Notes under the pieces: generated by a model
What the model was told of the DNA's origin: nothing
Seen by the model: the letters and a program-made list of their open reading frames with translations, nothing else
Databases searched by the model: none
Translations under genes and position numbers: made by a program
Source of the DNA: a virus
Direction: 5' to 3' (one strand)
IMG/VR virus record: IMGVR_UViG_3300026097_000119
Location: 1-21,865 of that record
Length of the DNA: 21,865 nt
In this document: positions 15,136-21,484 of the stretch, piece by piece
How positions within the stretch are numbered: position 1 is the stretch's first letter
Layout of the letters: every line of letters begins with the position of its first letter

Positions 15136-15696
15136 CTAATTTTTTACGAATCCACTTAAAAAGTCTCTTTGCTGTTGTGCCGTTTTATTTAATTTGGTCT
15201 TTTTTCTTGTAACAGATTGTGATTTTTTCTTATTGACATATGAAGTGCCATGCTCATGAGAATTTTTTGTGTCAACATTTTTTCTGATTCTGCTATTTGA
15301 TGTTGATTTGTTATTGTTATTAATAGATTGTCTAGAGCTTGTTGACGAATCTGGTGTGCTACTAGCTGCCCCGCGGGGCTTTCTAGATATTGTTGAATTG
15401 TTGAATTCTTTTCGTAACGAACTTTGTCCTGAGTTGTCGGTTTCGTTGGCAAGTATGAATCCTGGTGCGTCCCGGGATGATTTGTAATTATTGATTTCAA
15501 TCCCACACGTATATAATTTACCAATACTTTTAACTTTATAATAACTTTGTTCATTGCGTTTAATAATTTCAATTATTTTACCGATTTTACGTTCTCCTAA
15601 CCAGGTTATATAGACAACATTACCTACTTTATATTGTGGCTTTTTAAATTTAGCTTGTATATATTTAGGAATAATTTGTGTTTTCTTTTTTGCCAT
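15136..15696 (-). CDS. SH3/KOW-like basic protein with disordered tail
   Basis: The N-terminal 75 residues form a small beta-barrel-like module: YKVGNVVYITWLGERKIGKI, then IEIIKRNEQSYYKVKSIGKL and YTCGIEINN. This resembles KOW/SH3-like domains that bind nucleic acid or ribosomal partners. The remaining 110 residues are low complexity and rich in Ser, Asn, Lys and Arg (SRKPRGAASSTPDSSTSSRQ), with a basic end (KKSQSVTRKKTKLNK), consistent with RNA or DNA binding. The N-terminal module is similar to the protein at 16808-17080. The start ATG lies one base after the stop of the upstream gene. No enzymatic site is seen. Total length is 186 aa. Confidence 0.6.
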   Translation of the reverse strand: MAKKKTQIIPKYIQAKFKKPQYKVGNVVYITWLGERKIGKIIEIIKRNEQSYYKVKSIGKLYTCGIEINNYKSSRDAPGFILANETDNSGQSSLRKEFNNSTISRKPRGAASSTPDSSTSSRQSINNNNKSTSNSRIRKNVDTKNSHEHGTSYVNKKKSQSVTRKKTKLNKTAQQQRDFLSGFVKN

Positions 15697-15697
15697 A

Positions 15698-16183
15698 TTA
15701 ATTGGGACATATAATCGAATTGATCCCGATTATATTATATACACGAAGATATCTTGTTAATTTATCTTTACGAAACATTTTTTCGGTTTCTTTATCTCGT
15801 TGCAAAACATAACCGGTATCGAAAAAGTTATATATGATATGTTTTAAAGATTTTAAACTATTCGATTCGATTAAAATATGATCGTCGTCAATCAAAATAT
15901 CAACACGATTTTTTGAATTAATATCGTCTTCAGGAATATATTCAATAGTTGTTTGTGAGTCTTCTTGTGAATCTAATTCAATCGTTGAATTTAACTCATC
16001 ATATATTTCATTGAAAAATTTTCCTAATGTATCATCGGTATCAATATTATTTTTTACGTGTATATCAAATAAATCAGTAATATATTGAAATTTTTCATAC
16101 GCAGTATAATCCAACATCAATTGATATTCATGTTTAGTTACATCAACATGTTGAAAAATATTGTTCATTTCATTACAATTCAT
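15698..16183 (-). CDS. Unknown acidic 161-aa protein
   Basis: This soluble, acidic protein has no recognised domain. Residues 75-105 hold a Glu/Asp-rich patch (STIELDSQEDSQTTIEYIPE), followed by VDILIDDDHILIESNSLKSL. The C-terminal quarter is basic (RDKETEKMFRKDKLTRYLRV). Two in-frame ATGs exist. The first (16183) overlaps the stop of the upstream 53-aa gene, and the second would start at 16168 and avoid that overlap. It belongs to the closely packed run of small genes from 17289 down to 15136. Confidence 0.5.
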   Translation of the reverse strand: MNCNEMNNIFQHVDVTKHEYQLMLDYTAYEKFQYITDLFDIHVKNNIDTDDTLGKFFNEIYDELNSTIELDSQEDSQTTIEYIPEDDINSKNRVDILIDDDHILIESNSLKSLKHIIYNFFDTGYVLQRDKETEKMFRKDKLTRYLRVYNIIGINSIICPN

Positions 16184-16334
16184 TAGTTACTGTATATAAT
16201 TTAATAAATTTATTAACTGGTATTTTTTTTAATTTTGAAAAATATTCAATTGCTTGTTTGATATTATTACATTTATATTTTGAAATAATCTCATTTGTTG
16301 AATCGATATTAGAATAATAGCCAAATTTTTGCAT
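16173..16334 (-). CDS. Small helical protein (53 aa)
   Basis: This frame from the ATG at 16332-16334 encodes MQKFGYYSNIDSTNEIISKY, then KCNNIKQAIEYFSKLKKIPV and NKFIKLYTVTNEL, and stops at TAA 16173-16175. It overlaps the next gene by 11 bases. The AIEYFSKLKKIPVNKFIKLYTV pattern looks like a short helical motif found in small Bacteroidetes phage proteins, but I cannot name the family. It has its own promoter-like box (16337-16352), which supports it as a real gene. Confidence 0.6.
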   Translation of the reverse strand: MQKFGYYSNIDSTNEIISKYKCNNIKQAIEYFSKLKKIPVNKFIKLYTVTNEL

Positions 16335-16336
16335 AT

Positions 16337-16352
16337 TTTATTATAAATATAA
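16337..16352 (-). promoter_or_regulatory. Promoter-like AT box for the 53-aa gene
   Basis: On the minus strand this reads TTATATTTATAATAAA, just 2 bases before the ATG at 16334. It overlaps the end of the preceding gene. The distance is short for a leadered message, so this box may double as the translation leader. Confidence 0.35.
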
Positions 16353-16739
16353 TCCCAATTGATATTTTCTGGTTATACTTGTCAATGAATCTTCAACTGT
16401 TTCATATAACCGATTAATTTCTGTTATGTTCATTTTAAATGATTTATATCTAATCCGGATATCATGTTTACATTCAATATCTTCTGTAATATTTTTTATA
16501 TTTGTTTTTAATATTAATTTTAATTCTTCTAAATCATTCAATGTAACTGGTATATGTTGTTGTAATATTACTAATTCACCAACCACAGTTGACGTCGGAT
16601 TATCACGTAATGATTTTATAGTGATAGGTTTTAAAATAAAATCAATACTAGCCCATAATGAGCCATATTTGTTTATATATTTATCTGAAATGCCCCATGG
16701 CTGGTTTATACTATTCATATTCATGTTCTTTATATTCAA
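16341..16739 (-). CDS. Unknown 132-aa protein
   Basis: This is a soluble, mostly helical protein. It has a WGISDKYINKYGSLWASIDF N-terminal stretch, then LILKTNIKNITEDIECKHDI and a C-terminal helix (EINRLYETVEDSLTSITRKY). I recognise no family. Several ATGs occur within the first eight codons (MNIKNMNMNS), so the exact start is uncertain. The region upstream holds an AT box inside an inverted repeat (16752-16792). Confidence 0.5.
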   Translation of the reverse strand: MNIKNMNMNSINQPWGISDKYINKYGSLWASIDFILKPITIKSLRDNPTSTVVGELVILQQHIPVTLNDLEELKLILKTNIKNITEDIECKHDIRIRYKSFKMNITEINRLYETVEDSLTSITRKYQLGLYL

Positions 16740-16751
16740 AAATTAATGATT

Positions 16752-16792
16752 ACAGTTTATATATAACTATATAAATATTATTGATAAACTGT
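16752..16792 (-). promoter_or_regulatory. Inverted repeat enclosing a promoter-like box
   Basis: ACAGTTTAT (16752-16760) and ATAAACTGT (16784-16792) are perfect 9-base inverted arms. They flank a minus-strand box TAATATTTATATAGTT (16765-16780) before the gene starting at 16739. This could be an operator pair around a promoter, or a hairpin in the leader. Neither arm is followed by a U tract, so it is unlikely to be a terminator. Confidence 0.4.
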
Positions 16793-16807
16793 TGTATTCG
16801 TTCGGTA

Positions 16808-17080
16808 TTACCTAGTATACGGTAACATATCAGTTTCTACTAAATCTGCATATGGAATATTGCTTTTTATAACTTCCGTGTCAATTAACATTTTTGTTAA
16901 ACTATTATCTATATAGATATTTTTAGATTTTGCTGTATTAACACATGTAATACAAGATCTAGATTCTAATAAAATGTCATAAAACTGATTTTTATTAACT
17001 ATGAATTTTTTTATTATTTTTCCTACCTGATTGGTGCCTCGTACATTAACGATAACATCATTTCCTTCTTTATATGCCAT
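16808..17080 (-). CDS. SH3/KOW-like small protein
   Basis: This 90-aa protein has the N-terminal half YKEGNDVIVNVRGTNQVGKI, then IKKFIVNKNQFYDILLESRS. It lines up with the N-terminal module of the 15136-15696 protein: a GN.V......G....GKII core, about ten residues, then .FYD/.YYKV strands. The C-terminal half (DNSLTKMLIDTEVIKSNIPY) differs and lacks the Ser/Arg tail. The ATG overlaps the stop of the DUF4494-like gene by one base (TAATG). A nucleic-acid-binding or translation-related role is possible by analogy with KOW/SH3 folds. Confidence 0.6.
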   Translation of the reverse strand: MAYKEGNDVIVNVRGTNQVGKIIKKFIVNKNQFYDILLESRSCITCVNTAKSKNIYIDNSLTKMLIDTEVIKSNIPYADLVETDMLPYTR

Positions 17081-17289
17081 TAGTCAATAATTTTTATTAT
17101 TTTACTTTGCGTTATACCCTTTACTTCGAATGGTACAGAATAACCTTCAAAATCTTTAATAACTTTAGCTTCTGCCTCTGTAACAGACATTGCTTCTACT
17201 AAGTATGATTCTGTAATTTTTTTTGATTTTACACCGCGAGGCGTATCAATTTCATCAATGATTTGAACTTTTGTTACGTAATAACTCAT
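17080..17289 (-). CDS. DUF4494-like protein
   Basis: This 69-aa protein is read from the ATG at 17289. A longer frame adds a poorly conserved N-terminus. The core VKSKKITESYLVEAMSVTEA followed by EAKVIKDFEG and FEVKGITQSKIIKIID matches the pattern I know for DUF4494 (KVTEPYLVDALSFTEAEARI ... FEV). That family is found almost only in Bacteroidetes and their phages, and its function is unknown. It is one of the clearest hints to the host lineage. Confidence 0.7.
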   Translation of the reverse strand: MSYYVTKVQIIDEIDTPRGVKSKKITESYLVEAMSVTEAEAKVIKDFEGYSVPFEVKGITQSKIIKIID

Positions 17290-17353
17290 AAATTTAAAAT
17301 ATTTAGTTTCTATAATTATAATAGAAAATATATTGGATATAACCAATAAATAT

Positions 17354-18307
17354 TTATTTTTTAATTAAGTTACGTAATTTATTTTGATTTTTATAAAATG
17401 TATATGATCGTAATATTTGGTTTGGCGTTAAGCCAAAATTATGAGCTAAATTATCTAATATATCTGCTACTAAATGTTCTTTTTCAATCGTATTGTGTAT
17501 TTTATTACTTAAATTTTTAATTATTTTTTCAAGCAATATTAAATACCCACTAGGTAATCTTTTTAATACACGAGATTTAGATGCTCGTTTACGAAAAGAA
17601 ATAGATTTATTTTGTTCTGATAATAATTTTTTAGCTATATGAGCTGATTCTTTTAAAATTTCTGGATACGTAAAGTGAGAATGTACATCATATGACATTT
17701 CATATATTAAATTTCCGGTTTTACTGAATGATTCTTCTGGTCCTTCGTCTGGTATTTCTTCTGGTTCATTGTCAGCTACATCTTCACCTGTATCTGTTCC
17801 ACCTGTATCAGGTACCTCTACATCACCTTCGCCTGTATCATCACCGCCGATATCTCCAGTTTCAAGATCAGCAGTTGTCATTCCACCACCGCCGCCTGAA
17901 AAGTCACTATCCGGTACCGTTGTGTCAGTAGGGGTATCAGATTTATCATCATTTGGCTCGTCATTTGTACTGAATGCAGTTAATGTTTCTAGCGGAACAT
18001 TGCATTTTATTGTATAATCTGTATTTCTACTATATCCAGTATACGGAATTATAGAAATTACATTAGATTTCAATAATGACGCAATTACATCTGGAGTAGC
18101 ATTATATATAGCACCACTACGATTTATAAATTCTTGTATACCTATATCAGATCTAGAATATAATATACCTAAAGAATCATTTCCAGACTTACCAAAATGT
18201 GCTAAAAATTTTTGTTGTTCTGGAGTATATACAGATTCTGTTCCAGTAATATCACCCTCTTGCTCTATTAATAATTCATTTACTATGCGTTCAAATAATT
18301 TTTTCAT
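17354..18307 (-). CDS. Acidic-linker protein with capsid-targeting-like N-terminus
   Basis: The start is placed at the ATG at 18305-18307, which forms an ATGA overlap with the Hc1-like gene. A longer frame adds ten residues. The product (317 aa) begins MKKLFERIVNELLIEQEGDI, with L-x-E-type sites (L13-I14-E15). A globular region (about 25-112) is followed by an extremely acidic, Asp/Gly/Thr/Pro-rich linker (about 114-194) with TGDIGGDDTGEGDVEVPDTG repeats, then a basic helical C-terminus (SFRKRASKSRVLKRLPSG, LSNKIHNTIEKEHLVADILD). Such a charge-segmented layout suits a scaffold-like or packaged protein, or a DNA mimic region. None of this is proven. Confidence 0.6.
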   Translation of the reverse strand: MKKLFERIVNELLIEQEGDITGTESVYTPEQQKFLAHFGKSGNDSLGILYSRSDIGIQEFINRSGAIYNATPDVIASLLKSNVISIIPYTGYSRNTDYTIKCNVPLETLTAFSTNDEPNDDKSDTPTDTTVPDSDFSGGGGGMTTADLETGDIGGDDTGEGDVEVPDTGGTDTGEDVADNEPEEIPDEGPEESFSKTGNLIYEMSYDVHSHFTYPEILKESAHIAKKLLSEQNKSISFRKRASKSRVLKRLPSGYLILLEKIIKNLSNKIHNTIEKEHLVADILDNLAHNFGLTPNQILRSYTFYKNQNKLRNLIKK

Positions 18308-18495
18308 TTTTGTATTTGTTTCGATTCTCGTAAACACGCAGTGCGATATTGCCCCGAAATCTTTTTTAATTCTAATATAGATTTTCTAGCACGACTCCCG
18401 GCAGCTTTTACTTGTTTATTATGGAATCGAATATGATTTTCTTCGAATATTTCCCATAATTGTTTCATTTCTTCATATAATTCTTGTGAATTCAT
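18304..18495 (-). CDS. Histone H1-like protein, Hc1 family
   Basis: This 63-aa protein (start at 18495; a start at 18504 adds three residues) has a helical N-terminal half. The signature follows: NKQVKAAGSRARKSILELKK, then ISGQYRTACLRESKQ. This is the Hc1-type block found in small DNA-binding proteins of Bacteroidetes and Chlamydiae (KAAGxRARKxxxELxKxxxxFRxxSxxxSK). Those proteins bind and compact DNA. The gene is coupled by an ATGA overlap to the acidic-linker gene below it. A role in condensing phage or host DNA is the natural inference. It lacks the long Lys/Ala-rich tail of chlamydial Hc1. Confidence 0.75.
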   Translation of the reverse strand: MNSQELYEEMKQLWEIFEENHIRFHNKQVKAAGSRARKSILELKKISGQYRTACLRESKQIQK

Positions 18496-18496
18496 A

Positions 18497-18706
18497 TTAA
18501 TCATATAAAAAATTAGTTTGTTCTGTATCTGACTTCATTGCATATATTCGTTCTGCCAATTGTATATAAGGTAAATTCGTTGTTATTTTTAACCCGTTTG
18601 TTAATTGAATAAGTGTCGAATTATTTAATTTAGACAAATATATTATATGATATATATTCACCATATATATACAATCATTATGATCGGTTATTTGTATAAG
18701 TTTCAT
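18497..18706 (-). CDS. Small beta-rich protein (69 aa)
   Basis: This short, mainly beta-strand protein reads MKLIQITDHNDCIYMVNIYH, then IIYLSKLNNSTLIQLTNGLK. The layout (strand, sensor loop, strand, TNG turn) resembles small FlbD-like or Bacteroidetes phage hypothetical proteins, where L..G..I.V...I. patterns recur. The C-terminus is helical (IQLAERIYAMKSD). It starts 5 bases after the previous gene's stop and overlaps or abuts the Hc1-like start, so it is probably in the same transcript. Function is unknown. Confidence 0.55.
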   Translation of the reverse strand: MKLIQITDHNDCIYMVNIYHIIYLSKLNNSTLIQLTNGLKITTNLPYIQLAERIYAMKSDTEQTNFLYD

Positions 18707-18710
18707 AAAC

Positions 18711-19121
18711 TTAATCTAATGGCATTCTTGGAAATATACTACGTGGATCAATATTGGTGTTTACAATATTATCCATGGATGTCGATGTGTCAGTATCGTC
18801 ATCTTCATAGAAATCACTATCGTCTATAGCTACTCCTTTTAGTTTATCAGCAACATCAATTAATGTTTTTAAATAATATTGAGATGGATTACCTTTTGAT
18901 AGGAAATTTATTATTGTATTATAATCTTGTACACCTAATTTAAAGTCTTTAACTAAATCCGCATTCTCTTCAAACCAGTTTAAAACTTTTTTTCTCGAGA
19001 ATTGTTTATTACGTATATTATTTTCAAATATCCTCGTAGCATTATTTTTTTTAAATTTAGAAATTTCTTCAGCAACGATTCTTTGATGTCGTACGTTTGT
19101 TAAATCTAATAATTTTATCAT
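18711..19121 (-). CDS. Unknown helical protein with acidic tail
   Basis: This 136-aa helical protein begins MIKLLDLTNVRHQRIVAEEI and has a basic segment (NNIRNKQFSRKKVLNWFEE), then QDYNTIINFLSKGNPSQYYL and KTLIDVADKLKG. It ends in a flexible acidic stretch (DDSDFYEDDDTDTSTSMDNI). No family is recognised. A role as adaptor or small structural protein is possible. The gene sits in a compact row with gaps of 4-6 bases on each side. Confidence 0.5.
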   Translation of the reverse strand: MIKLLDLTNVRHQRIVAEEISKFKKNNATRIFENNIRNKQFSRKKVLNWFEENADLVKDFKLGVQDYNTIINFLSKGNPSQYYLKTLIDVADKLKGVAIDDSDFYEDDDTDTSTSMDNIVNTNIDPRSIFPRMPLD

Positions 19122-19127
19122 AATATT

Positions 19128-19490
19128 TTATTTTAAATTTTCTAATTTGTATATTGTAGTATAGATCAATTCAATTACTCCGTCATATAAATTTTGTAAA
19201 TATGAATCGTCTGGTAACTTATCGTATATTTTTTCACAGAATAATGCCAATCCTTTGAAATACGTTATAACTTTTTTATCCATATAATTATCTAATCCTG
19301 CAGGCGGAGTATAATTTTTAATGATTCCATGTTTTCCTTGATATGATTCTGTAATAGAATCTATTAAATCTACAATATTTTCATAATAATCTTGTAATGC
19401 CTCGTGTTCGGCATATGATTTTGTTTGTAAATGATAAATGTGAGCTTGAGTTCGACTCGCGAATAATGTAGATATAAACTTTTCTATCAT
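19128..19490 (-). CDS. Dps/ferritin-like helical protein, DUF5856-like
   Basis: This 120-aa four-helix-type protein has the segments FASRTQAHIYHLQTKSYAEH and EALQDYYENIVDLIDSITES. The H-x-x-H-L/W-x-x-x-x-x-x-x-x-H-x-x-L-x-x-x-Y spacing resembles the metal-site helices of Dps-like ferritins, where conserved His, Glu and Asp bind iron. The remembered DUF5856 family of marine phage proteins has the same look. Whether it binds metal or DNA is unknown. It has its own promoter-like box, and a terminator lies just upstream of that. Confidence 0.55.
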   Translation of the reverse strand: MIEKFISTLFASRTQAHIYHLQTKSYAEHEALQDYYENIVDLIDSITESYQGKHGIIKNYTPPAGLDNYMDKKVITYFKGLALFCEKIYDKLPDDSYLQNLYDGVIELIYTTIYKLENLK

Positions 19491-19504
19491 GGTTGTATTT
19501 GTTA

Positions 19505-19519
19505 TTTAATATAAATATA
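19505..19519 (-). promoter_or_regulatory. Promoter-like AT box for the Dps-like gene
   Basis: On the minus strand this reads TATATTTATATTAAA, ending 14 bases before the ATG at 19490. The terminator just upstream indicates that a new transcription unit begins here. Confidence 0.55.
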
Positions 19520-19526
19520 TAATCAT

Positions 19527-19554
19527 AAAAAAACCCAAGCTAATTAGCTCGGGT
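19527..19554 (-). terminator. Rho-independent-type terminator
   Basis: On the minus strand, ACCCGAGCT pairs with AGCTTGGGT (one C·A mismatch) around AATT and is followed by TTTTTT. It closes the unit holding the 105-aa and 53-aa genes, just before the next promoter-like box. Confidence 0.85.
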
Positions 19555-19565
19555 CTTGCAACTAA

Positions 19566-19585
19566 ACGTCTAAGGTAGCAGACGT
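19566..19585 (-). other. Short hairpin after the 53-aa gene
   Basis: ACGTCT (19566-19571) and AGACGT (19580-19585) can pair around an 8-base loop. It lies 4 bases past the stop codon and 12 bases ahead of the terminator stem in transcription order. It has no U tract. It may stabilise the transcript 3' end or be incidental. Confidence 0.35.
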
Positions 19586-19589
19586 GTGG

Positions 19590-19751
19590 TTAATCTTTTA
19601 TTTTAATAGTTAGTTCCTGACTTTTTAATTCCACTTTAAAATTACTTGGTATTAACCGCTCAATATATTCTTTATAATATTCAGCGCGATCGAAATCTGG
19701 TTTCTTGGATTCTTTCTTTTTTTCAGATAATATGTCTCGCAAACTAATCAT
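19590..19751 (-). CDS. Small protein (53 aa) with L-x-E start
   Basis: An ATG at 19749-19751, four bases past the stop of the 105-aa gene, opens a frame of 53 residues ending at TAA 19590-19592. It reads MISLRDILSEKKKESKKPDF, then DRAEYYKEYIERLIPSNFKV and ends KSQELTIKIKD. The start resembles MKLKNILLE of its neighbour, with an L-S-E site at residues 8-10. The rest is charged and helical with a basic strand-like end. No family is recognised. It shares one transcript with the 105-aa gene, bounded by a promoter-like box and a terminator. Confidence 0.65.
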   Translation of the reverse strand: MISLRDILSEKKKESKKPDFDRAEYYKEYIERLIPSNFKVELKSQELTIKIKD

Positions 19752-19755
19752 CGTG

Positions 19756-20073
19756 TTATTCTGCGTCTAGTTCAGCCTGGTATCCGATATCTCCTAATAT
19801 ATCCAACAATTCATTGAATGCATGCAAATATCCCATTTTTTCTTCACGTTGCAAAACACTGTTAGTAGCCATATTACTACGTATGTTTTGAAGCATATCT
19901 TCTGCATCTGATACTAACTCTAATACTGAATAATTAGATCGATCTCTAGAAGCTTCTGTGGTTAACCTAGTGTTAGCTTGGTGAGCGGCCGTTGTGTCTG
20001 CCAATGTAGGAAGAGAACCATCGGCACGACGTTCCCATGCGTATCCTTCTAGCAATATATTTTTTAATTTCAT
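19756..20073 (-). CDS. Unknown 105-aa protein with capsid-targeting-like N-terminus
   Basis: The product begins MKLKNILLEGYAWERRADGS, with L7-L8-E9 as a potential prohead-protease-type site. The body is a helical, acidic region (SVLELVSDAEDMLQNIRSNM, then EEKMGYLHAFNELLDILGDI) of the sort seen in internal virion or coiled-coil proteins. No family is recognised. It is the first gene of a two-gene unit with a good promoter-like box and terminators on either side. Packaging in the head is a hypothesis based only on the N-terminus. Confidence 0.6.
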   Translation of the reverse strand: MKLKNILLEGYAWERRADGSLPTLADTTAAHQANTRLTTEASRDRSNYSVLELVSDAEDMLQNIRSNMATNSVLQREEKMGYLHAFNELLDILGDIGYQAELDAE

Positions 20074-20089
20074 GTATATCTTTTATTAA

Positions 20090-20105
20090 TTTAATATAAA
20101 TATAA
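20090..20105 (-). promoter_or_regulatory. Promoter-like AT box for the 105-aa gene
   Basis: On the minus strand this reads TTATATTTATATTAAA, preceded closely by TTTGTG, and ends 16 bases before the ATG at 20073. It lies directly after a terminator, making it the best-isolated copy of the box. Confidence 0.6.
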
Positions 20106-20108
20106 CAC

Positions 20109-20135
20109 AAAAAAAAAGACCCCATAACGGGGTCT
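20109..20135 (-). terminator. Rho-independent-type terminator
   Basis: On the minus strand, AGACCCC and GGGGTCT form a perfect 7-bp stem with a 5-base loop and are followed by a run of T. It ends transcripts of the 78-aa gene at 20163-20399. Confidence 0.9.
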
Positions 20136-20162
20136 AATTATGGTAGTATATATGAAAAAAAA

Positions 20163-20399
20163 TCAATCAAATGCAGCTTGCATTTTTTTAGTTAACGGAT
20201 TAACTTCTTGCTGTACATATTTCATAACATGTTTTGATTCAGTTGCCAATGTACCATGTTCGCCATGAGTAACAACTGCATTTCCTGCAGGAATATTCAA
20301 TTTCAAAGTACCATGTCCCATGTCTATTACACGAATTTCTTCCGAATGCATTGCATGAGTGTTTGTGCTCGGCTCGAGCGTTACTGTTTCGTTTTTCAT
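20163..20399 (-). CDS. Unknown 78-aa protein
   Basis: The start is placed at the ATG at 20399, because a longer frame reaches back into the promoter-like box. The product reads MKNETVTLEPSTNTHAMHSE, then EIRVIDMGHGTLKLNIPAGN. It has two HGTL repeats (GHGTL and EHGTL) in its middle and a helical C-terminus (HVMKYVQQEVNPLTKKMQAA). It is His-rich and short, with no known family. It forms a single-gene unit between a promoter-like box and a strong terminator, so it may be expressed independently at high level. Confidence 0.6.
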   Translation of the reverse strand: MKNETVTLEPSTNTHAMHSEEIRVIDMGHGTLKLNIPAGNAVVTHGEHGTLATESKHVMKYVQQEVNPLTKKMQAAFD

Positions 20400-20421
20400 A
20401 CTTAAACTTTTTAATTTATTA

Positions 20422-20437
20422 ATATTATAAATATAAG
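20422..20437 (-). promoter_or_regulatory. Promoter-like AT box for the 78-aa gene
   Basis: On the minus strand this reads CTTATATTTATAATAT, ending 22 bases before the ATG at 20399. It is very close to the boxes of the CAP and 172-aa secreted-protein genes. Confidence 0.5.
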
Positions 20438-20466
20438 AAAAAACTATTATATATCCAACCAAATAT

Positions 20467-21225
20467 TTAACTTTGTGCGGTTAATAATTCAAAATATTGA
20501 TCTGATGAAAGAGGAACCAAATCTCCTTTAGGATCTATGTCTGCAGATAATTCTACTAGTAATATATCGCCTTGTCGTTTGAGCTCTTTAATAAATGGAA
20601 TTAAATTTTCGTGAATCCGGAATGTTGAAGCAATTGCTTCTAATGGATCGTCTTTATATCGATCTTCAATCCACAACCAATGCTCTTCTTCAGTCGTAGT
20701 GCACCAACAACGGATTGCATATATTTCGTCTCTCAAATTCAATTGAGCACCAAATACCATATGGGTTTCGAAAATTACATCATATTCTCGATAGCCGGTG
20801 AAATTGCCTTCTGGATCAAATTGTTTATGACGAACTTTCCGCCCTGCAGTTTTAAGTCTTTTATGTCCTAATTCTTTGATCATTTGCGGCACGCGTATTT
20901 GACCAAATACAACAGACTGAAATTCAAGATTTTGAATTGCAAATGCATCTCGATAACCATATGGTTTAGCTCTATCATATTCAACATCAAAAAAATCAAT
21001 CAGATCTCGTAGAGATTCAGGCACAACTTCAATTGAATTGATCATTGCATGTATTGGAGAAGAAAAATTTGCATCATATACTCCTCGATTACGATATCTC
21101 AATTTTATGTATTTCAACATGGCATTAGGACTTATTACATCCCTAGGTAATCGTTCTATAAAAAACGCATTTTTCTTAGTATCAAAAAATAACGTTGACG
21201 GGTCATTAAAAAAATATACTCTCAT
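20467..21225 (-). CDS. Unknown conserved-looking 252-aa protein
   Basis: This soluble, mixed alpha/beta protein has many aromatic and charged residues and no TM helix. It includes KNAFFIERLPRDVISPNAML, a GHKRLKTAGRKVRHKQFD basic patch, and a distinctive AIRCWCTTTEEEHWLWIEDR segment that may mark the core. I recall similar CWC(T/S)...EHWLW segments in hypothetical proteins of Bacteroidetes phages, but not a function. Its base composition is slightly richer in GC than the small genes to its left. It starts 12 bases after the stop of the MORN-like gene. Confidence 0.6.
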   Translation of the reverse strand: MRVYFFNDPSTLFFDTKKNAFFIERLPRDVISPNAMLKYIKLRYRNRGVYDANFSSPIHAMINSIEVVPESLRDLIDFFDVEYDRAKPYGYRDAFAIQNLEFQSVVFGQIRVPQMIKELGHKRLKTAGRKVRHKQFDPEGNFTGYREYDVIFETHMVFGAQLNLRDEIYAIRCWCTTTEEEHWLWIEDRYKDDPLEAIASTFRIHENLIPFIKELKRQGDILLVELSADIDPKGDLVPLSSDQYFELLTAQS

Positions 21226-21237
21226 AACTCTTAAATT

Positions 21238-21468
21238 TTATAAGTTAAAATATAATTCTTGCACACTTTTACCTGATTTACCATGGTAAGTCCAGATACC
21301 GATCTGATTGCCATTAATAAATTCACCATTCCACTGTATACGACCGGATCTCCAATATCCAGACATTTTACCAGTTTTCTTATTTGAATTCACTCCGCGT
21401 TTCAACCCCGGGGCTCCAAACTGCCTAGCATCCTGCCTAGCTTTGTTATACTCTCTAGAATTATTCAT
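21238..21468 (-). CDS. MORN/YwqK-like small protein
   Basis: The start is set at the ATG at 21468; the longer frame would begin in the AT-rich leader. The 76-aa product has a basic N-terminal segment (NNSREYNKARQDARQFGAPG) and a MORN-variant repeat region: KMSGYWRSGRIQWNGEFING, then NQIGIWTYHGKSGKSVQELY. The G.W....G......G.Y/F.NG...G.W.Y pattern is that of YwqK-type antitoxin/MORN-like repeats. Here there are about two repeats. Such repeats usually mediate protein-protein contacts. Function is unknown; a toxin-antitoxin pairing has no support because no toxin is adjacent. Confidence 0.6.
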   Translation of the reverse strand: MNNSREYNKARQDARQFGAPGLKRGVNSNKKTGKMSGYWRSGRIQWNGEFINGNQIGIWTYHGKSGKSVQELYFNL

Positions 21469-21484
21469 ATATCTTATTATTTTC

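Noticed and set aside
17728-18017. Plus-strand open frames rich in Ser, Pro, His and Leu
   Set aside because: They mirror the Asp/Gly/Thr low-complexity linker of the minus-strand gene and have no supporting promoter or family resemblance.
21238-21468. MORN/YwqK-like protein as an antitoxin
   Set aside because: No toxin-like partner adjoins it. The family label alone does not justify a toxin-antitoxin call.
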